A stretch of DNA of 64,000 bases from Sordaria brevicollis (lineage: Eukaryota; Ascomycota; Sordariomycetes; Sordariales; Sordariaceae): the NCBI GenBank assembly GCA_033439795.1, contig JAUTDP010000006.1, forward strand, positions 2,604,001 to 2,668,000. Reading direction: 5' to 3'. Positions within the stretch are counted from its first letter, which is position 1. Every line of letters starts with the position of its first letter. The position numbers and the translations under genes were made by a program. The notes under the pieces are model-generated. The model saw nothing but the letters and a program-made list of their open reading frames with translations. It had not been told where the DNA came from and did no database searches. Below are positions 48,818 through 61,100 of this stretch, one piece after another.

Positions 48818-49828
48818 ATGGAGGATTCGCGTCCGGCTTTGTACGTGGGCTCAGCGACCCATTCGATCCAAGGTGTAGCTTCTCGGTTTCGGGATTACGA
48901 CAACCTCATGGACCTACCTGTGCGGGTACAGGATTGGATTAGTCGGGGTTTCAAAATTACCCACAAGGCTGTGGTGTGTTCGTCTCCGATCCCCTCTCCA
49001 AACAAGAGATGGGTTACAAGGGCGGTTTTTAAAGTGTTGGAAACCATGTTGACTTCGGCAATTTGGACATACCACTCATGCAAAACCCCCCACACCTTAG
49101 GGCTACCCGAAATCTACCCTTGGGATATAAACGACTTGCCATACGACGGCCTCTATACGCATCCTACATTCATCGAGGGTATTAACTTTGGCGCTATTGC
49201 ATCTGGCAACAAAAATAAAAATTTGATCGCGACCCATGAGTTGATCAACCAATTGGAAAAGGATTCGACTAAAAGGCATAATGCTTACGTTGCGAGGAAT
49301 TTGAAGTCGAAAGCTTGGAGAGACAATCTCAAGCAATTCTACCCGGAGCGTTGGCGACAGATAGCAGATAGGAAGAACGCAAGGGCGGCACGCCAACGGT
49401 TTGATATGAAACATAATCGGCCAAAAGAGTATGCGGCCATGAGGCGGGAGAATGAGAGGCTGTACGGGGCAAAAGTCAGGGCCAGACTCCATGCCGAATA
49501 TTGGGACAACATCGCCAAGGCACGATTCGTCTGCGAAATCTGCCCGATTCCCCCACAAGGCTGCCAGGGGAATTTGGAACGACATTTCAAGACCCCAAAC
49601 CACATTACTCGGGCAAATGGCACATATATGCCCCCGGACACAGGCTCTCAGATTTGGTGTGACCTGTGTGAGGTCTACATCAAGGATGAGTGGTGCTTCA
49701 TTGTGCATGAGAGGAGATGCCGAAGGCATAAGGTGTTGGCAGCGGAGCGGTATGGTCGAGCTCTTCGGCCAGGAGCCGAAAGGCTCGAATGTCCACATTG
49801 CAATAAAATATGCGCTCAAGACCAATAA
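48818..49828 (+). CDS. GIY-YIG nuclease-like protein with C2H2 zinc fingers (5' end uncertain)
   Basis: 336 residues from the first ATG, but the frame is open back to 48,686 and the GIY half of the nuclease motif (CVYVLVLEM) lies before this ATG, so the true start must be upstream, probably through splicing. Then come LYVGSATHSIQGVASR (YIG half), ITHKAVVCSSPIP, and a conserved-type Glu in LETMLTSAIW, the expected metal ligand of GIY-YIG nucleases. Residues 150-225 are basic and helical. Zinc fingers follow: CEIC...H..H at about 235-260, CDLC...H at about 275-300, and a third CPHC near 322 that is cut by the stop codon. GIY-YIG enzymes cleave DNA; here the role is unknown. It may be host-derived or element-derived, as it lies at the decaying edge of the gene island. 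Confidence 0.7.
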   Translation: MEDSRPALYVGSATHSIQGVASRFRDYDNLMDLPVRVQDWISRGFKITHKAVVCSSPIPSPNKRWVTRAVFKVLETMLTSAIWTYHSCKTPHTLGLPEIYPWDINDLPYDGLYTHPTFIEGINFGAIASGNKNKNLIATHELINQLEKDSTKRHNAYVARNLKSKAWRDNLKQFYPERWRQIADRKNARAARQRFDMKHNRPKEYAAMRRENERLYGAKVRARLHAEYWDNIAKARFVCEICPIPPQGCQGNLERHFKTPNHITRANGTYMPPDTGSQIWCDLCEVYIKDEWCFIVHERRCRRHKVLAAERYGRALRPGAERLECPHCNKICAQDQ

Positions 49829-50097
49829 TTCAAGGCTTCTGACCGCAGACAGAACATGATTTCCCACAGACAGAAGACTTTATCGTTGGAACTTGAGCAA
49901 ACCGGAAGTCAATTCGGATGGTAGTTTTGGATGAAATAAGAGCGCTCAATCTAAATGAACTTTTCTCTCAATGGCGTTGCTTGGCCTCCTTGGGATGGTT
50001 ATTGGTCCTACTATTGCGACGCCACCGAATCATGTAGAAACAGCATGGTGCTGGAGACAGCATCGGCGACCCGATCGAGATAACAGATGACGATACC
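49829..50097. other. Intergenic, continuing coding-like frame after the GIY-YIG stop
   Basis: The same frame stays open after the TAA at 49,826-49,828 and runs to a TAG at 49,922-49,924, with protein-like sequence that is echoed at 46.75 kb. Confidence 0.4.
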
Positions 50098-50595
50098 ATG
50101 ACAAATACGAACATCTCGACAACTTCACAGGGAAAACGCAAAGGAGAACTCGCTAGTGGCAGCACAGCCAAGAGGCAAAAGACTGGGGCTATGACGCCCT
50201 ACATGGCGTCCCGCATCAAGTGGGAGAAGAAGCTGAAAGCGGAATACAACGTAACATCAGGTTGGAGAAACTGGAAGACGACAAAGACCTGGGACGAATG
50301 GCTGCCGATCCTGAGGAAAATCATAGCCATGCCTGAGTCGATGAAATTTTACAAGGAGTGGAACGTGGAATACCTCGAGAGCGGACTATGGAAAACCATC
50401 AACGACCCAGGAAGACCGTTCTACAAAGAAGACTGGGAAGCAGTCAGTCCCATGTTCCTCTATGTGTATATGCCGGCATACGCGGCAGCCGGGGATCACA
50501 ACGAGGGAGACCATGATCTTTGGCACAACGTCTCCGACAACTTGCCAGTCTTCACCAAGCCGGTTACAAAGGCTGGTAAGTGCAAGAAGGTCTAG
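50098..50595 (+). CDS. Hypothetical protein, 165 residues
   Basis: ORF with a basic N-terminus resembling a nuclear targeting stretch (KRKGEL, AKRQK at about residues 13-28), then a tryptophan-rich hydrophilic body (KWEKK, SGWRNWKTTKTWDEW, YKEWNVEYL) and a D/H-rich part near 130-145. There is no signal peptide. A perfect GTAAGT donor at 50,576 lies just before the stop, in phase 1. A CAG acceptor ending at 50,740 would join in phase to an open frame ending at 50,857-50,859, giving a longer protein. The family is not recognised. It is on the same strand as the GIY-YIG gene, 270 bp downstream. The possible second exon overlaps an antisense relic, so only one of the two models can be fully right. 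Confidence 0.5.
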   Translation: MTNTNISTTSQGKRKGELASGSTAKRQKTGAMTPYMASRIKWEKKLKAEYNVTSGWRNWKTTKTWDEWLPILRKIIAMPESMKFYKEWNVEYLESGLWKTINDPGRPFYKEDWEAVSPMFLYVYMPAYAAAGDHNEGDHDLWHNVSDNLPVFTKPVTKAGKCKKV

Positions 50596-51070
50596 AAGAT
50601 CCTCGTGCCACCTATTCCCGTGTCCACAAAAGACCGAGCGAGTTGCGTCCTAGTGTCATCCTGGCGCTTGGTAACTCCGGATTTCTTCTTGGACTGGAAG
50701 CGAGCTGCCTGTGCGTGCTCGTTAGCATTGTTTATTACAGAAGACAACAGGGAAAAAGAAAATGCTTACCTTGGCCGAGGCAGCTTGACGGATCTTGGCG
50801 AGGTCGGCATCCTAGAGCTGTCAGTTGACGCTGACACAATTAACACATACATCGACTAACAGAGAGAGGCGGCCTGACGCTACGGCGGTCCCAAAGCCAC
50901 TGCCCTGCCGATTTTACTGGGAACGGACTCGATTCATTGAGTTCCTTGTGAGCCCTGATTTCATCGGGCGTGGCCTTAGGGCCTACACTTGTCAGTACAG
51001 GTCTGGAAACATCCAAGCAACACGGCAACTTACGCGGTGGAACTTAGTGCCGTACTACTGAGCGAAGACG
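50592..51070 (-). pseudogene. Antisense spliced gene relic, unidentified
   Basis: On the minus strand there are textbook fungal splice signals. One intron is 50,769-50,709 (61 bp; GTAAGC donor, GCTAAC branch, GCACAG acceptor), between exon 50,817-50,770 and a last exon 50,708-50,592 that ends in TAG. A second intron runs from GTAAGT near 51,034 to a TGTAG acceptor near 50,984, with TACTGAC as branch site. Between them lies a frame reading TPDEIRAHKELNESS, and the last exons read DADLAKIRQAASAK then AARFQSKKKSGVTKRQ. The 48-bp exon has an in-frame TAG where CAG is likely, a RIP-type change. Lysine-rich and helical; family not recognised. Probably a decayed gene or retained gene fragment. Confidence 0.4.
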
Positions 51071-51779
51071 GAATGAAATCGACTTTGGGCAATAATGTTA
51101 GAATAAACACCGCGTGGTCGAGATGGATGATCGTTCTTCAACATTCGCGAGTCTTTCAAAGCCTTCGGCGTAAGTCCAGAGCAGCGAGTCCTCATCGAAG
51201 CGACTAGTCGGAGAAAGGAGTTGGCTTGTGCGCGAAGAAACACTCGAACATGCGGCATGTACATATTCAGGCTCCGTAAGGAACTCGGCAAATCTCCAGC
51301 CGCGCAAGAGGACCCAGCGTTGTAAAGCCCTAACTCAGACATTTGGATGTAAACTGCGTATAAATGTAGACGTGTTTACTATCTTCCTACGACATACTCC
51401 AATGAAATGCGGTTGACGGTTAGCGCCCGAGACCGTTCAAGTACGGATGCTCTAATTGTTAGCTCAGAGGATGAACCGGCGCGGTAATTTATTTGATAAT
51501 ACTTGCACCGGGATAACAAAGACGGAAGTGCTAGCGAAGCTATATATAATTGTCAGATCCGAATCATCGCAATGAAGAAAGTCAAAGGGAAACTGACTTC
51601 GCGCTGGGTAGATGCGGTAAAACCACACATATATACCGTATTCTCGCTGACGTAGCAGCTATTATGATCAATGGACAACCTATTACTCTCAGCAAACGAC
51701 CTGTTGTCATTATTGAAAGACTTGTAGTCGTCGATTAACGACTTATTATCGTTAATTAATGACCGGACGACGTAATAAT
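51071..51779. other. Intergenic, partly decayed
   Basis: Short ORFs without support. 51,720-51,775 has repeated TCGATTAACGA/TCGTTAATTAA words and a rising AT content, suggesting a short RIP-touched patch. No gene is seen. Confidence 0.35.
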
Positions 51780-52604
51780 TCAATTCACATAAGGTCCAAT
51801 TGCCATAGACATACGTTGCACAGAGCAAATGAAAAGGCTGGCGGCTTCGAGTAGGGCTTCAGCAGGAGCGTCCTCGGGGCAGTCTATGAGGACCACGTCC
51901 TGTCCCACCAGTCTCTGATTATCATTATTAGACTCGGAGTCGCTTGAGTCACTTGATTCGACTTCGCCCGATTCGAAAATAGTCTTTGCAACAACCCACT
52001 TGGCTATTTTCCCATCGAAATGAGGAGGTCCTTCGGTATAGAAGCCAAACTCTTCTTTGAGTCGATCGAGGAAGGGTCCTAGCCTTTCGTCAAATTCGGG
52101 GACGCGAGTCTCTATGACTTGAGGGTAGGATTGGCATACATACGATACATAGAGCTCCCGGGCGGCCTCCCAAGCTTCCTCTAAGCGGCTATTACTGAGA
52201 TTAACTATGATCTTTCTCACATGGTTGTTATTCCGAGGCAACACTATGGTTTGAGACAGAGCATCTTTTAACATTCGCTTGTCAATTTTGCTAGCGAGTT
52301 GTCTTCTTTTCAGCCACAAAGACGTTTTTTTGGACAGGCTACTCTGTGTCCGGTAAGTAGTAGATAGAATGTCCTCGACGGGCCTAAGAGGGTATGTACA
52401 CTTTACGTGGAAAGTATAGGCATCCCACGCAGCCTTGGAAATTTCTACTTGGGGTATATTATTAGGTTGTTTAAGACGCCAAAGAAAATTGGTAAGCGTA
52501 GAGAAACTATGTGACGAACCGTTATAAGCATAGGAGTATATCGCTGGGATAGAACAATAGAATAACGGTAGTAGTAGCCAAAAGGTATTGATCGATTGTA
52601 GTAG
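51780..52604 (-). pseudogene. Long open frame with few methionines, unidentified (probable 3' exon or relic)
   Basis: The minus-strand frame is open for 274 codons from just below a TAG at 52,605-52,607 to the stop at 51,780. The first ATG is only at 52,274, leaving 164 residues after it. The upstream part is protein-like too (hydrophobic LLLPLFYCSIPAIYSYAY, then KAAWDAYTFHVKC and RPVEDIL), so the ATG is probably not the real start and an upstream exon may have been lost in the adjoining AT-rich block. The C-terminal half has an acidic serine-rich run (SSDSSDSESNNDN) and ends near PEDAPAEALLEAASLF. No known domain. It could be a host gene truncated by the neighbouring retroelement. Confidence 0.45.
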
Positions 52605-52780
52605 CTATTGTTTGCTAAAGAACCCGTATAACGAAGGCCGAGAGGCCTTCTTATATATTAGTTTTTAGCCCGGTGGCCACCGCGTTGCTAGAGCGGCTAT
52701 ACGGCCGTCGAGAAGGGCGCCGCCCGGCGCCGCTATATAGCGCTTACGGTTCTACTTCTAATTAATCAATTAGTTACTAT
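52605..52780 (-). other. GC-rich island edge, candidate LTR end of the minus-strand gypsy element
   Basis: This short un-RIPed sequence has inverted words (GGCCGAGAGGCC and GGCGCCGCCCGGCGCC) and a TATATAG box-like word at 52,734. It lies where the 3' LTR of the adjoining minus-strand gypsy element is expected. No matching second LTR is in the window. Confidence 0.35.
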
Positions 52781-55700
52781 ATATAATTAAATCGTAATAC
52801 GATGCCCCTTCTCTTATAACTTTATCTTTAAATACTACGATATAATTTTAATACGTAATTATTAATTTCCTTAACAAAATTCCGATTTCTAATAATGATT
52901 CTATTAATTAATTTACTTATCCTATTTATTAATTTCTTTCCCTTTTTTTTTATTAACCCTTTATAACGCTTACGTGATTTTTTCTTAATAAATTTTCCCC
53001 TTACTATTTTTTTATTATTTTTTAATATAATACCTTACTATATTACCCTTTTTATTACTAAACGGTCCCTTCGTCGTAAGTCCGCTACTAAAATTCTTAT
53101 TAATTATATTAAAATTTTTAATTAATTATTTAAAATATTTTATTCGAATTATTTTTAATATAAGCGATTTTATATTGTAAATCCGTCGAAATTAAAATCG
53201 TATAATAAGTACGTTCATTATAAATACCCTTATAATAATATTAATATAGGGGGTAAATATAAATATTATAATTTAAATACGGGGTTATTTAATATTAACG
53301 TATTTTTAACTTCCTTTATAATTTAAAAGATTTAATATTTAAAAAACGAGGAGGAATATTTAATAAAATAAATTTACGAACTTTAATCTCGTCCAATGCG
53401 AATTTATAAATAAAAACGTTATTTATAAAAAAAATAGAAATCTTTATTCGATTATAGGATAATAAAATATAAGAAGGAATTATTAAAAGGTAGTACTTTT
53501 ATAGTAAAGGATTTTAACGTTATTATTTATAACGACGATTTGTAATTTAATAAATTAAGTACGTTATTTCTTAATTTTTTAGAATAATTAGCCTCTAATC
53601 CTCTTAAATTAATTAATTAAGATTCTATCGATATTAATTTTTAATTTCGTTCTTAAAATTAATAAAATTATTTAAGGGTTCCTAAATATTATTTACGTAA
53701 TTATAACCTTTCTATTTAATAAAGTATTTAATTAATCTATTTTTCTTATCGATTTTTAAATTTAAAATTACTTCCGTAATATATTTATTTCTATTATTCT
53801 ATATCGCCGTCTAATAATTAATTTTAATTATTTTAGGTACTAATTCGAATAATAAAACGTAGAAGGTTAGTTATTAATATATACTTTTAGGGAATTCTAA
53901 TTGGTAATTACTTATATTAATTTTCTTAATAATTTTAAAAAATCTTATTTTTTTAAAATCGAATTTATTACTAAATCGTTTTATTTTAATATTACGATAA
54001 AGAAAATGGATTTTATCCCCCTCTTCAAAAATCGGCGTTAACGATTTTATACGGTCGTAATATCGATTTATTCTATTACGAATAAAAGTAAATTCGTTTT
54101 TTAAAATTTAATATATCTTTATAAAGCGTTCGGTACGAATATAGGCCCTAAGGATTTATATTTTTAAATCCTATCCCCTTCGTAAATTTATTTTGTATTT
54201 ATAATTAACGAAGAAAAATATAATTTTAATTATTTTTATTTTTAAATTATTATAGGATATTTAAATTATAAGTAATAATTCGGTCTAATTATTATATTCG
54301 TAATTAATATATATTCGAAGGTATATTTTTAAGATTCAATTTATTCGTTCTATTTATTTATTTATCTTTATATAATATACGGTAAATATTTTATTTTTTA
54401 CGCCCAATTTATTAACGAAAGTTTATTAAAATTATCACGTAAATAATTTATCTTTATTTATTATAAATTCCTTAAATTATTTATAATTCGATATAATATA
54501 CCGAATAAAGATATAGGCGAATTATTTAACGTTTATATCTTTTCGGAATAGTATAAAGTAAGAGAATTTCGTAAATCGGTTAATTATAATTAATATATTA
54601 TTGTATTTAATATTTATAATTAAATTTCGAAATATTAAAAGCTTTATAATAAAATTTATAATAAAGTATTATTAAAGTCCTTTAGATATTAGTAATAATT
54701 TCTAATAATCTATAAAGTTTATAATAATTTACCTTAATTTTATAATAGATTTTATATTTATATAGGACTTTTATGACGATATTTTGCATTTTAACGAATT
54801 TAAACGTTTATTAAATTTTCGCCAAGGTTTTAATAATACTTATATAACCTCCTTCCTCTAATAATTCGTAAATATTTTGTATTAATTTTTTCTAAAATTG
54901 AAGGGGTATTTATATTTTATTATTATATATCTATAGTTCGATGGAAGTAGTTAAATACTTTTTAATTTCCTCGTTGTTAATTGCGTATTATTTATCGATA
55001 ATGCGTTAAATTTAATCGTCGGGTTTGATAAATACGGTATAAACCTTCAAATTTTATTCTAAATTATTATCGAATTTTTAAATAATAAGTTTATAAAATA
55101 ACGATCTATCCTCGTTAATAATAAATAGAATAGCCGAAGTAGTTTCTTTAATTTTAAAATCTTCTTTTTTATTTAAAGCATCGGCTCTTATATTTTTTAA
55201 GCCCTTATAATAGTAAATTACGAAGTTAAATTATATAAAGAATTCTAATTATTATATTTAACGTTAATTTAATTCTTTAATCGACGTAAAATATATTAGG
55301 TTCTTATAGTCTAAATAGACTTTAATTAATTTAATTATTCTATTAAACTATAATCGCTATTTTTTAAACGCTTAAATAATAAATATAAACTCCTTATTAT
55401 AAATAGGGTAATTAAATTCGGATCCTCTAAAAGCTTTCGAAAAGAATATAATAGGATATAAACGGTTCTAATCATTTCTCTATCCCAATTATTTACTTAT
55501 AGCCTAATTTAATACGTTAATTTCAACTTCGAATTCTTTAGTAAAGTCGGGTAATATTAGAATTAAATCGTCGAAAATCATACGCTTAAAAGTATTAAAG
55601 GTATTATTATATTCCTTTATTTATTTATATTTAACGTTTTTTTTTATTAAATCGTTAAATAATTTCGCAATACCTTTAAATCCTTTAATAAATCGTCGAT

Positions 55701-56293
55701 AAAAATTAATAAAATTAAGGAACCTTCGAATATTTATAATATTAATTAATATTAGCTAATTAATAATATCCTTAATTTTAATTAAATTTATATGGATTTA
55801 TTTAAAGGAAATACGGTAATTTAAGAAATTGATTTATTCTTTATAAAATTCGTTCTTCTTAAAATTAATAGATAATCCGGCCTTCTCTAAGGCTATTAAT
55901 ACCTTATAAATATATTTCTAATATTCTTCTTCGTTCTTTAAAAATATAATAATATTATTAATATATATTATTACGAATTCTCCCGTAAATTATTTAAATA
56001 TAATATTAATCCGAACCTAAAATAATATTAGGGCGTTCGTAAAACCCTATAGCATTATACGATATTTATAGTATTCTAATAGTATTTTAAACGCCGTTTT
56101 AATTTCTTTTCTTTTTTTTTATCCAAATTTGAGAAAAAGCCGAAGTAAAGTCGAATTTAGAGAATATCTTTACCTTATTAAATCGATTTCTTATATTTTA
56201 AATTAATAATAATAAATATCGATTTTTAATTATATCGTTATTAAAGTGCCAATAATTAATAATAAATTGGAATTCTCTATCCTTTTTTAATAA
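52781..56293 (-). mobile_element. Ty3/gypsy retrotransposon relic C, 3' part (RIP-degraded)
   Basis: Reverse-strand reading gives the RT core MPYGFTNAPIIFQ at about 56,018-56,056 and VIIYINNIIIF (ancestral YLDDI) at about 55,940-55,978. RNase H follows at about 55,100-55,560 with FFSKAFRGSE and YPIYNKEF remnants, and then sequence in the integrase position. RIP-type stops are throughout. It differs from copies A and B, so it is a separate gypsy family. Its RT is interrupted at 56,293; the missing N-terminal part lies beyond 63,584. Confidence 0.8.
56279..56293. repeat. Target-site duplication of the LINE insertion, left copy
   Basis: TATCCTTTTTTAATA is repeated exactly at 63,584-63,598. On the minus strand both copies fall in the same codons of the gypsy RT (the KKG motif), so the insertion point is internally consistent. 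Confidence 0.8.
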
Positions 56294-56539
56294 CCGTTAT
56301 AAAGAAACTGCTTTAGAACCGGAAACGCCGATTTCTGGTCGAGGAGCGCTCCAAAACGAAAACTGATAACGGGAATCGACTCAGGAGGGTCTTTTACGTC
56401 CCTTACGATATCCCGCGACGATTATAGCGACGATAATATATTATTATTACCGATAGCGATTAATAGCGGCAACCGTAGACTCGAAAATAGCGTCTATAAT
56501 CCGCTCGTAGGACTCTTAATTTATAACGACCCTAATATA

Positions 56540-58110
56540 ACGTACGCTGCGAAGATTTCGGAAAAAATGTAGGAGGATAATAAAATTATAAAGAAATTTA
56601 TTATTAAAGCGAATAATTTTTTGGATTATAATATTATTTTATTCGAAAATTATAATTAAATTTATAAATTATTTAACGAATATACGAAAATTTTCGCGAA
56701 GAAAAGTAAAGTAACGTACCCCGAAGTTAATAAAGTTAATAACGATTAGATTATTATTAGGAAGGATTTTAACGATTTAAAGAAAACGATCTTATAAGAA
56801 TTATAAAAGAACGTTAAAAAAGCGTTAAAAATATAGGCTGGAATTATAAAGGACGTTTTTCCTAAAATTAGATTTATCTTTTAATATATTATAATTATTA
56901 CCCCCCCTTTAAAGATATTTTCCGTTAATTATAATTATACCCTTTTTAATCGAAGTATTATAATCGATATTTAATATTCGAAGCGGATAAACGAAGAAAT
57001 TAAAATTTAAATCGAGAAGATATTTCGCAATTTAAAGATTAGTACCCTTAATATTATACGAGCCGCTATAAAATTATTTACGACCGGAGATTATAAAATT
57101 ATATTCGATAACGTTATATACGAATAATATTAGTAATATTAAATTTGGGCTAAAAAGGTTTTTGGCGAAAAAGTATTTATATTTCTAAATATTATTATAT
57201 TAATTATTAAAGGGTTCTTCTAAACGAATATCGTTAAATATATAAAGATAGAGGATATTATTTATAAAATATAGTAAACGAATTTAACCGCTTTTATTAT
57301 TAAAATATATTTATAGAAGAAAAGAATTGGCGAAAATAGGGGATTTTTTATAATAGAAGTTATAATTATAAAGGTAATTAAAGTTCTCTATAAAAGATTC
57401 TTCCTTTAAAAAGGTAGTATATATATTTACGAACTATTTATTTTTTCGATTAATATCTAATAATATTTTATTTATTAGGGTATAAAATATTTAAGGAAAT
57501 TCTATTATAATATTAACGTTTATAAACGCTATAGTAAGGATAAATATAATAAAAATTATTTTAGAAAAGCGAATTACCTATTTAATAAGGATAAATTGCT
57601 AATCTTTTATATTTTATATAGAAAGTACGGGTATTACGCCTTCGAAAAGAAAATATACTTTATTTTTAAAAAAATTATTATGAAGGTTATTATAAAGTAT
57701 ATTAAAAGGCTATATTTATTTATATATTAGAAGGACCTTAAAAAAAATATTATATTAGAATTAACGGCGGTAAAAGACGACGGGGATATCGATCTCTTTA
57801 ATACCCCCCTTACCGCCCGTATTATTATTATTTATAAAAAGGAATTTAAAAATAGAAATAGAAGCCGTATTTATAAATAAATTAATAAGCCTTTTACTAA
57901 ACCGAAATTAACAGTTAAAAGCCTAATAAATACGTTTATAAATTTTTAAAATTCGGGTATTCGGAACGGCGTCGGTTTAATTACCGCTATTAAACCGGTT
58001 ATTTAAAAGGAAAAAATTCCTACTTTTATTCCGTTTATAGGGTTAGAAGATATTCCTTTATAGAATAATTAATAATCCGATTAAAAATATTTTATTAGAA
58101 TATAGGGAAA
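56540..58110 (+). pseudogene. LINE ORF1 remnant (gag-like, zinc knuckle)
   Basis: A plus-strand frame with RIP stops. A charged helical N-terminal half is followed by a Cys/His-knuckle region at about 57,515-57,640, where several Cys codons are now Tyr (TAT/TAC), as C-to-T change on the opposite strand predicts. A polar tail with PFTKPKLTVKS-like sequence near 57,890 follows. ORF1 proteins bind the element RNA. Confidence 0.55.
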
Positions 58111-58199
58111 TTATACGAAAGAAGGAAATTATTATTCGAATAAAAAAAAATTTACGATATTATAGCGATTTAAGAGCCGGGTAAGAATTTAAACGAAAA

Positions 58200-61100
58200 T
58201 ATTTATCGTTTATAAAATAATAAATATATTGGGGTAAATTATTTAAAAAAGGGGAAGGCGGTTATTTACGTAAATAAAAAATAGAATTTTAAGGATTTAA
58301 ATTTTTATATCGGAAGAAATTAAGCCTCTATAATATTTAAAAATTTAAAGGAATTATTAACCGTTTATTCGATTTATTCCCCTATTAAAATATATAGAAT
58401 ATTAAAATACGAATAAGGGTTTCCCTTCTTCGAATTCTTCGAAGAAAGACCTATAATAAAATATTAAATTATAATTATCGGGGATTTTAATTTCTATTAT
58501 CCCGATTAGGATTTAAAGAATAGAATTAGTTTAAGAGCCGAAAAATTCTTTATATAAATACGATGGTAATATATATAATTTATTACCCTTAAAAGGGAGC
58601 CGACCCGTATAAGTAATATAATATAGGAAGAAAAAAATAGAATAATTAATTATATATAAATAATATTAAAAATCGAAACCGAATATTAGGGGGTATAATA
58701 ATACGAATAAATTAATTCGGATTATTATTTTTAAAAAATTTAAATTTATATTAAAAAAAAGGTTAAGAAAGCAGAAATAGAAGAAAATTATAATTAGAGT
58801 TTAATAAATACGGAAAAAGTACGAAAAGCGGCGTTATAATAAATTTCGGTCTCGGCGAAGATCAATACGAAGGAGGAATTAGAATTTATATTTAATAAAT
58901 TCGATAGAGAATTTATAAATATAACGGAGGAATTCGTTCTATATTAGAAAAAAAATCGAAGGAGAAGAACGAAATAATAAACGTTAAAATATAAAATAAC
59001 GACGAAAAATACGAAGCGGAAATAATAAAAATAATATAGGGAAAAGATATTTTCGAATTGGGTAAAATTCGTAGAGGTATTAATAAAAAAAAGAAAAATT
59101 AATATAAAAATTTAATAAACGATATAGCGAAAAGGTATTAAAAAAACGTTAAAGAATTTAAATAAATTTTAAACCTTTAAAAAATAAATTTATACCTAAA
59201 ATTATTTATTAATAAACCCGCCTAAATTTTTAATTTTTAAATAATATAAAGGAATAAAAAAAATTAAAGATTATAGTAGTAAAGTAAATATTTTCGCTAA
59301 ATATTTCTTCCCGAAAGTAAATATCCTTATAAATTATTTACCCGATTAAACCCTTCCCCTATGTCATAGGCCTAGCCGTGACTGCACGTGATTGGCATAT
59401 TGCCATCACGTGCTTGTGCTCGTACAGTGGTCGCTTCCTAAGACGTACCACTGTACTCGGGATGGTCCCGCCCGCACGGGACATTGCGTCATTGCTCACC
59501 GCCTACACGGTCAGGGTCACCTGACCGCGCGTGACCAGCGCGTTCCCGTCGCGCCTTATAAAGGGCGGGCTTCCCACGCACACTTTCTTCCTTTTCCTCT
59601 TTCTTCCTCTATGCAATTACACATATCTACATCTACCACCTACCCTTACATTAACTGTCCCTGTAATACCCTAAATATTGGCGATTTATTATTTATTAAC
59701 GAATTAATTATTAAAAAGGATATTTAGGAGGTTTTATCCCGGATAATTCCGAATAAAATACCAGGTATCGATTAATATTCGAATAAATTCTTAAAAATTT
59801 ATAAAAAATTATTTTAAAAAATTATAACCGCTTTCGCGGCTACGAATTTTCATTTTAAATACTTTTTATAACGGTTTAAAAACGTAAAAATAATCGTTTT
59901 TAAAAAATTAAAAAAAACCATTATATAATAAAAATTAGCCGGTACGTAGAAGCTAATTTTATTATTAAATAACGTAAGGAAAATCTTCGAAGCGTTCGTC
60001 GCTAAAAAATTTATTTAAACCGCAAAAGAATTTAACCTTTTATTAAAGGGTTAAATAAGTAATTAGGCAAATTATTTAATTAAATTCGTTATTTATATTA
60101 TTACGGATATTATATATACGGTTTAAAAATTCGGAGCCGTTACGTCGTTAATATTCTTTAATTTTAAAAGCGTATTCGATAAAATTAATTATAAATAATT
60201 ATTATATATTTTATAAGAAATATAATTCTTACGATAAATTTTTAAATAAGTAGCGAATTTCGTTAACGGATAAAGAAATTCCCTTTTTTTCGACGATAAA
60301 ATATCCGCTCCCTATATTATAAAAATTAAAATACCCTAAGGCTCCCCCCTCTCCTTAATTCTTTTTATTTTTTTTATTATTTTATTATATTATAAATTAA
60401 TTATAATTAAAAATATAATTACAGTTAGCTTTACCGACGATATTAATATTATTATTATAACGAAAATTACCGAAGAGAATTATAAAATATTTTAAATAAT
60501 ATAGGAAATTTATTCCGAGTAAATAGGGGAGAGAAATATAAAATTTAAAGCGAATAAAACGGAATTAATATATTTTATATAAACGAAGGTATTAAGAATA
60601 GAAATTCTCCAATTCGGGGATATTATACTTCAACCGACGGAATTAATAAAATTCCTAAGCGTTTAATTAAACCGTAAATTCAATTATCGAATTTATATAA
60701 AAATTATTAAAAAGAAAATAAAAATTTAAACGAATATATTAATTTAATTAATTATAAAAATTTAAAATTATTCTTTCGTTTATATAAAGGAAATTTATAT
60801 TAAATATATTTAAAGTACGATTATATATAGAATTTTAGCCTTTTATTAACCGATAGAAATATATAATAAACTTTAAAAGATAATAATCGGATTAATTAAA
60901 TACTAAATTAAATATTTAAAAATTATTACTGGGGCGTATAAAATTATACTAATATAAAATCTTAAAACGGAAATTTTTTACCCGCTATTCGATTTCTATT
61001 TTAATAAACGGGTAAAGGCTTTCGAAGAGAAATTCGCCCGTATAAATTAAATTAAATTCGTCTAAGGAATAATAACTTAAATAATTAATTATATTTAAAT

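Noticed and set aside
59392..59727. 111-codon ORF at the un-RIPed insert
   Set aside because: It crosses the insert edge into RIPed LINE sequence and lies over promoter-like motifs; no domain.
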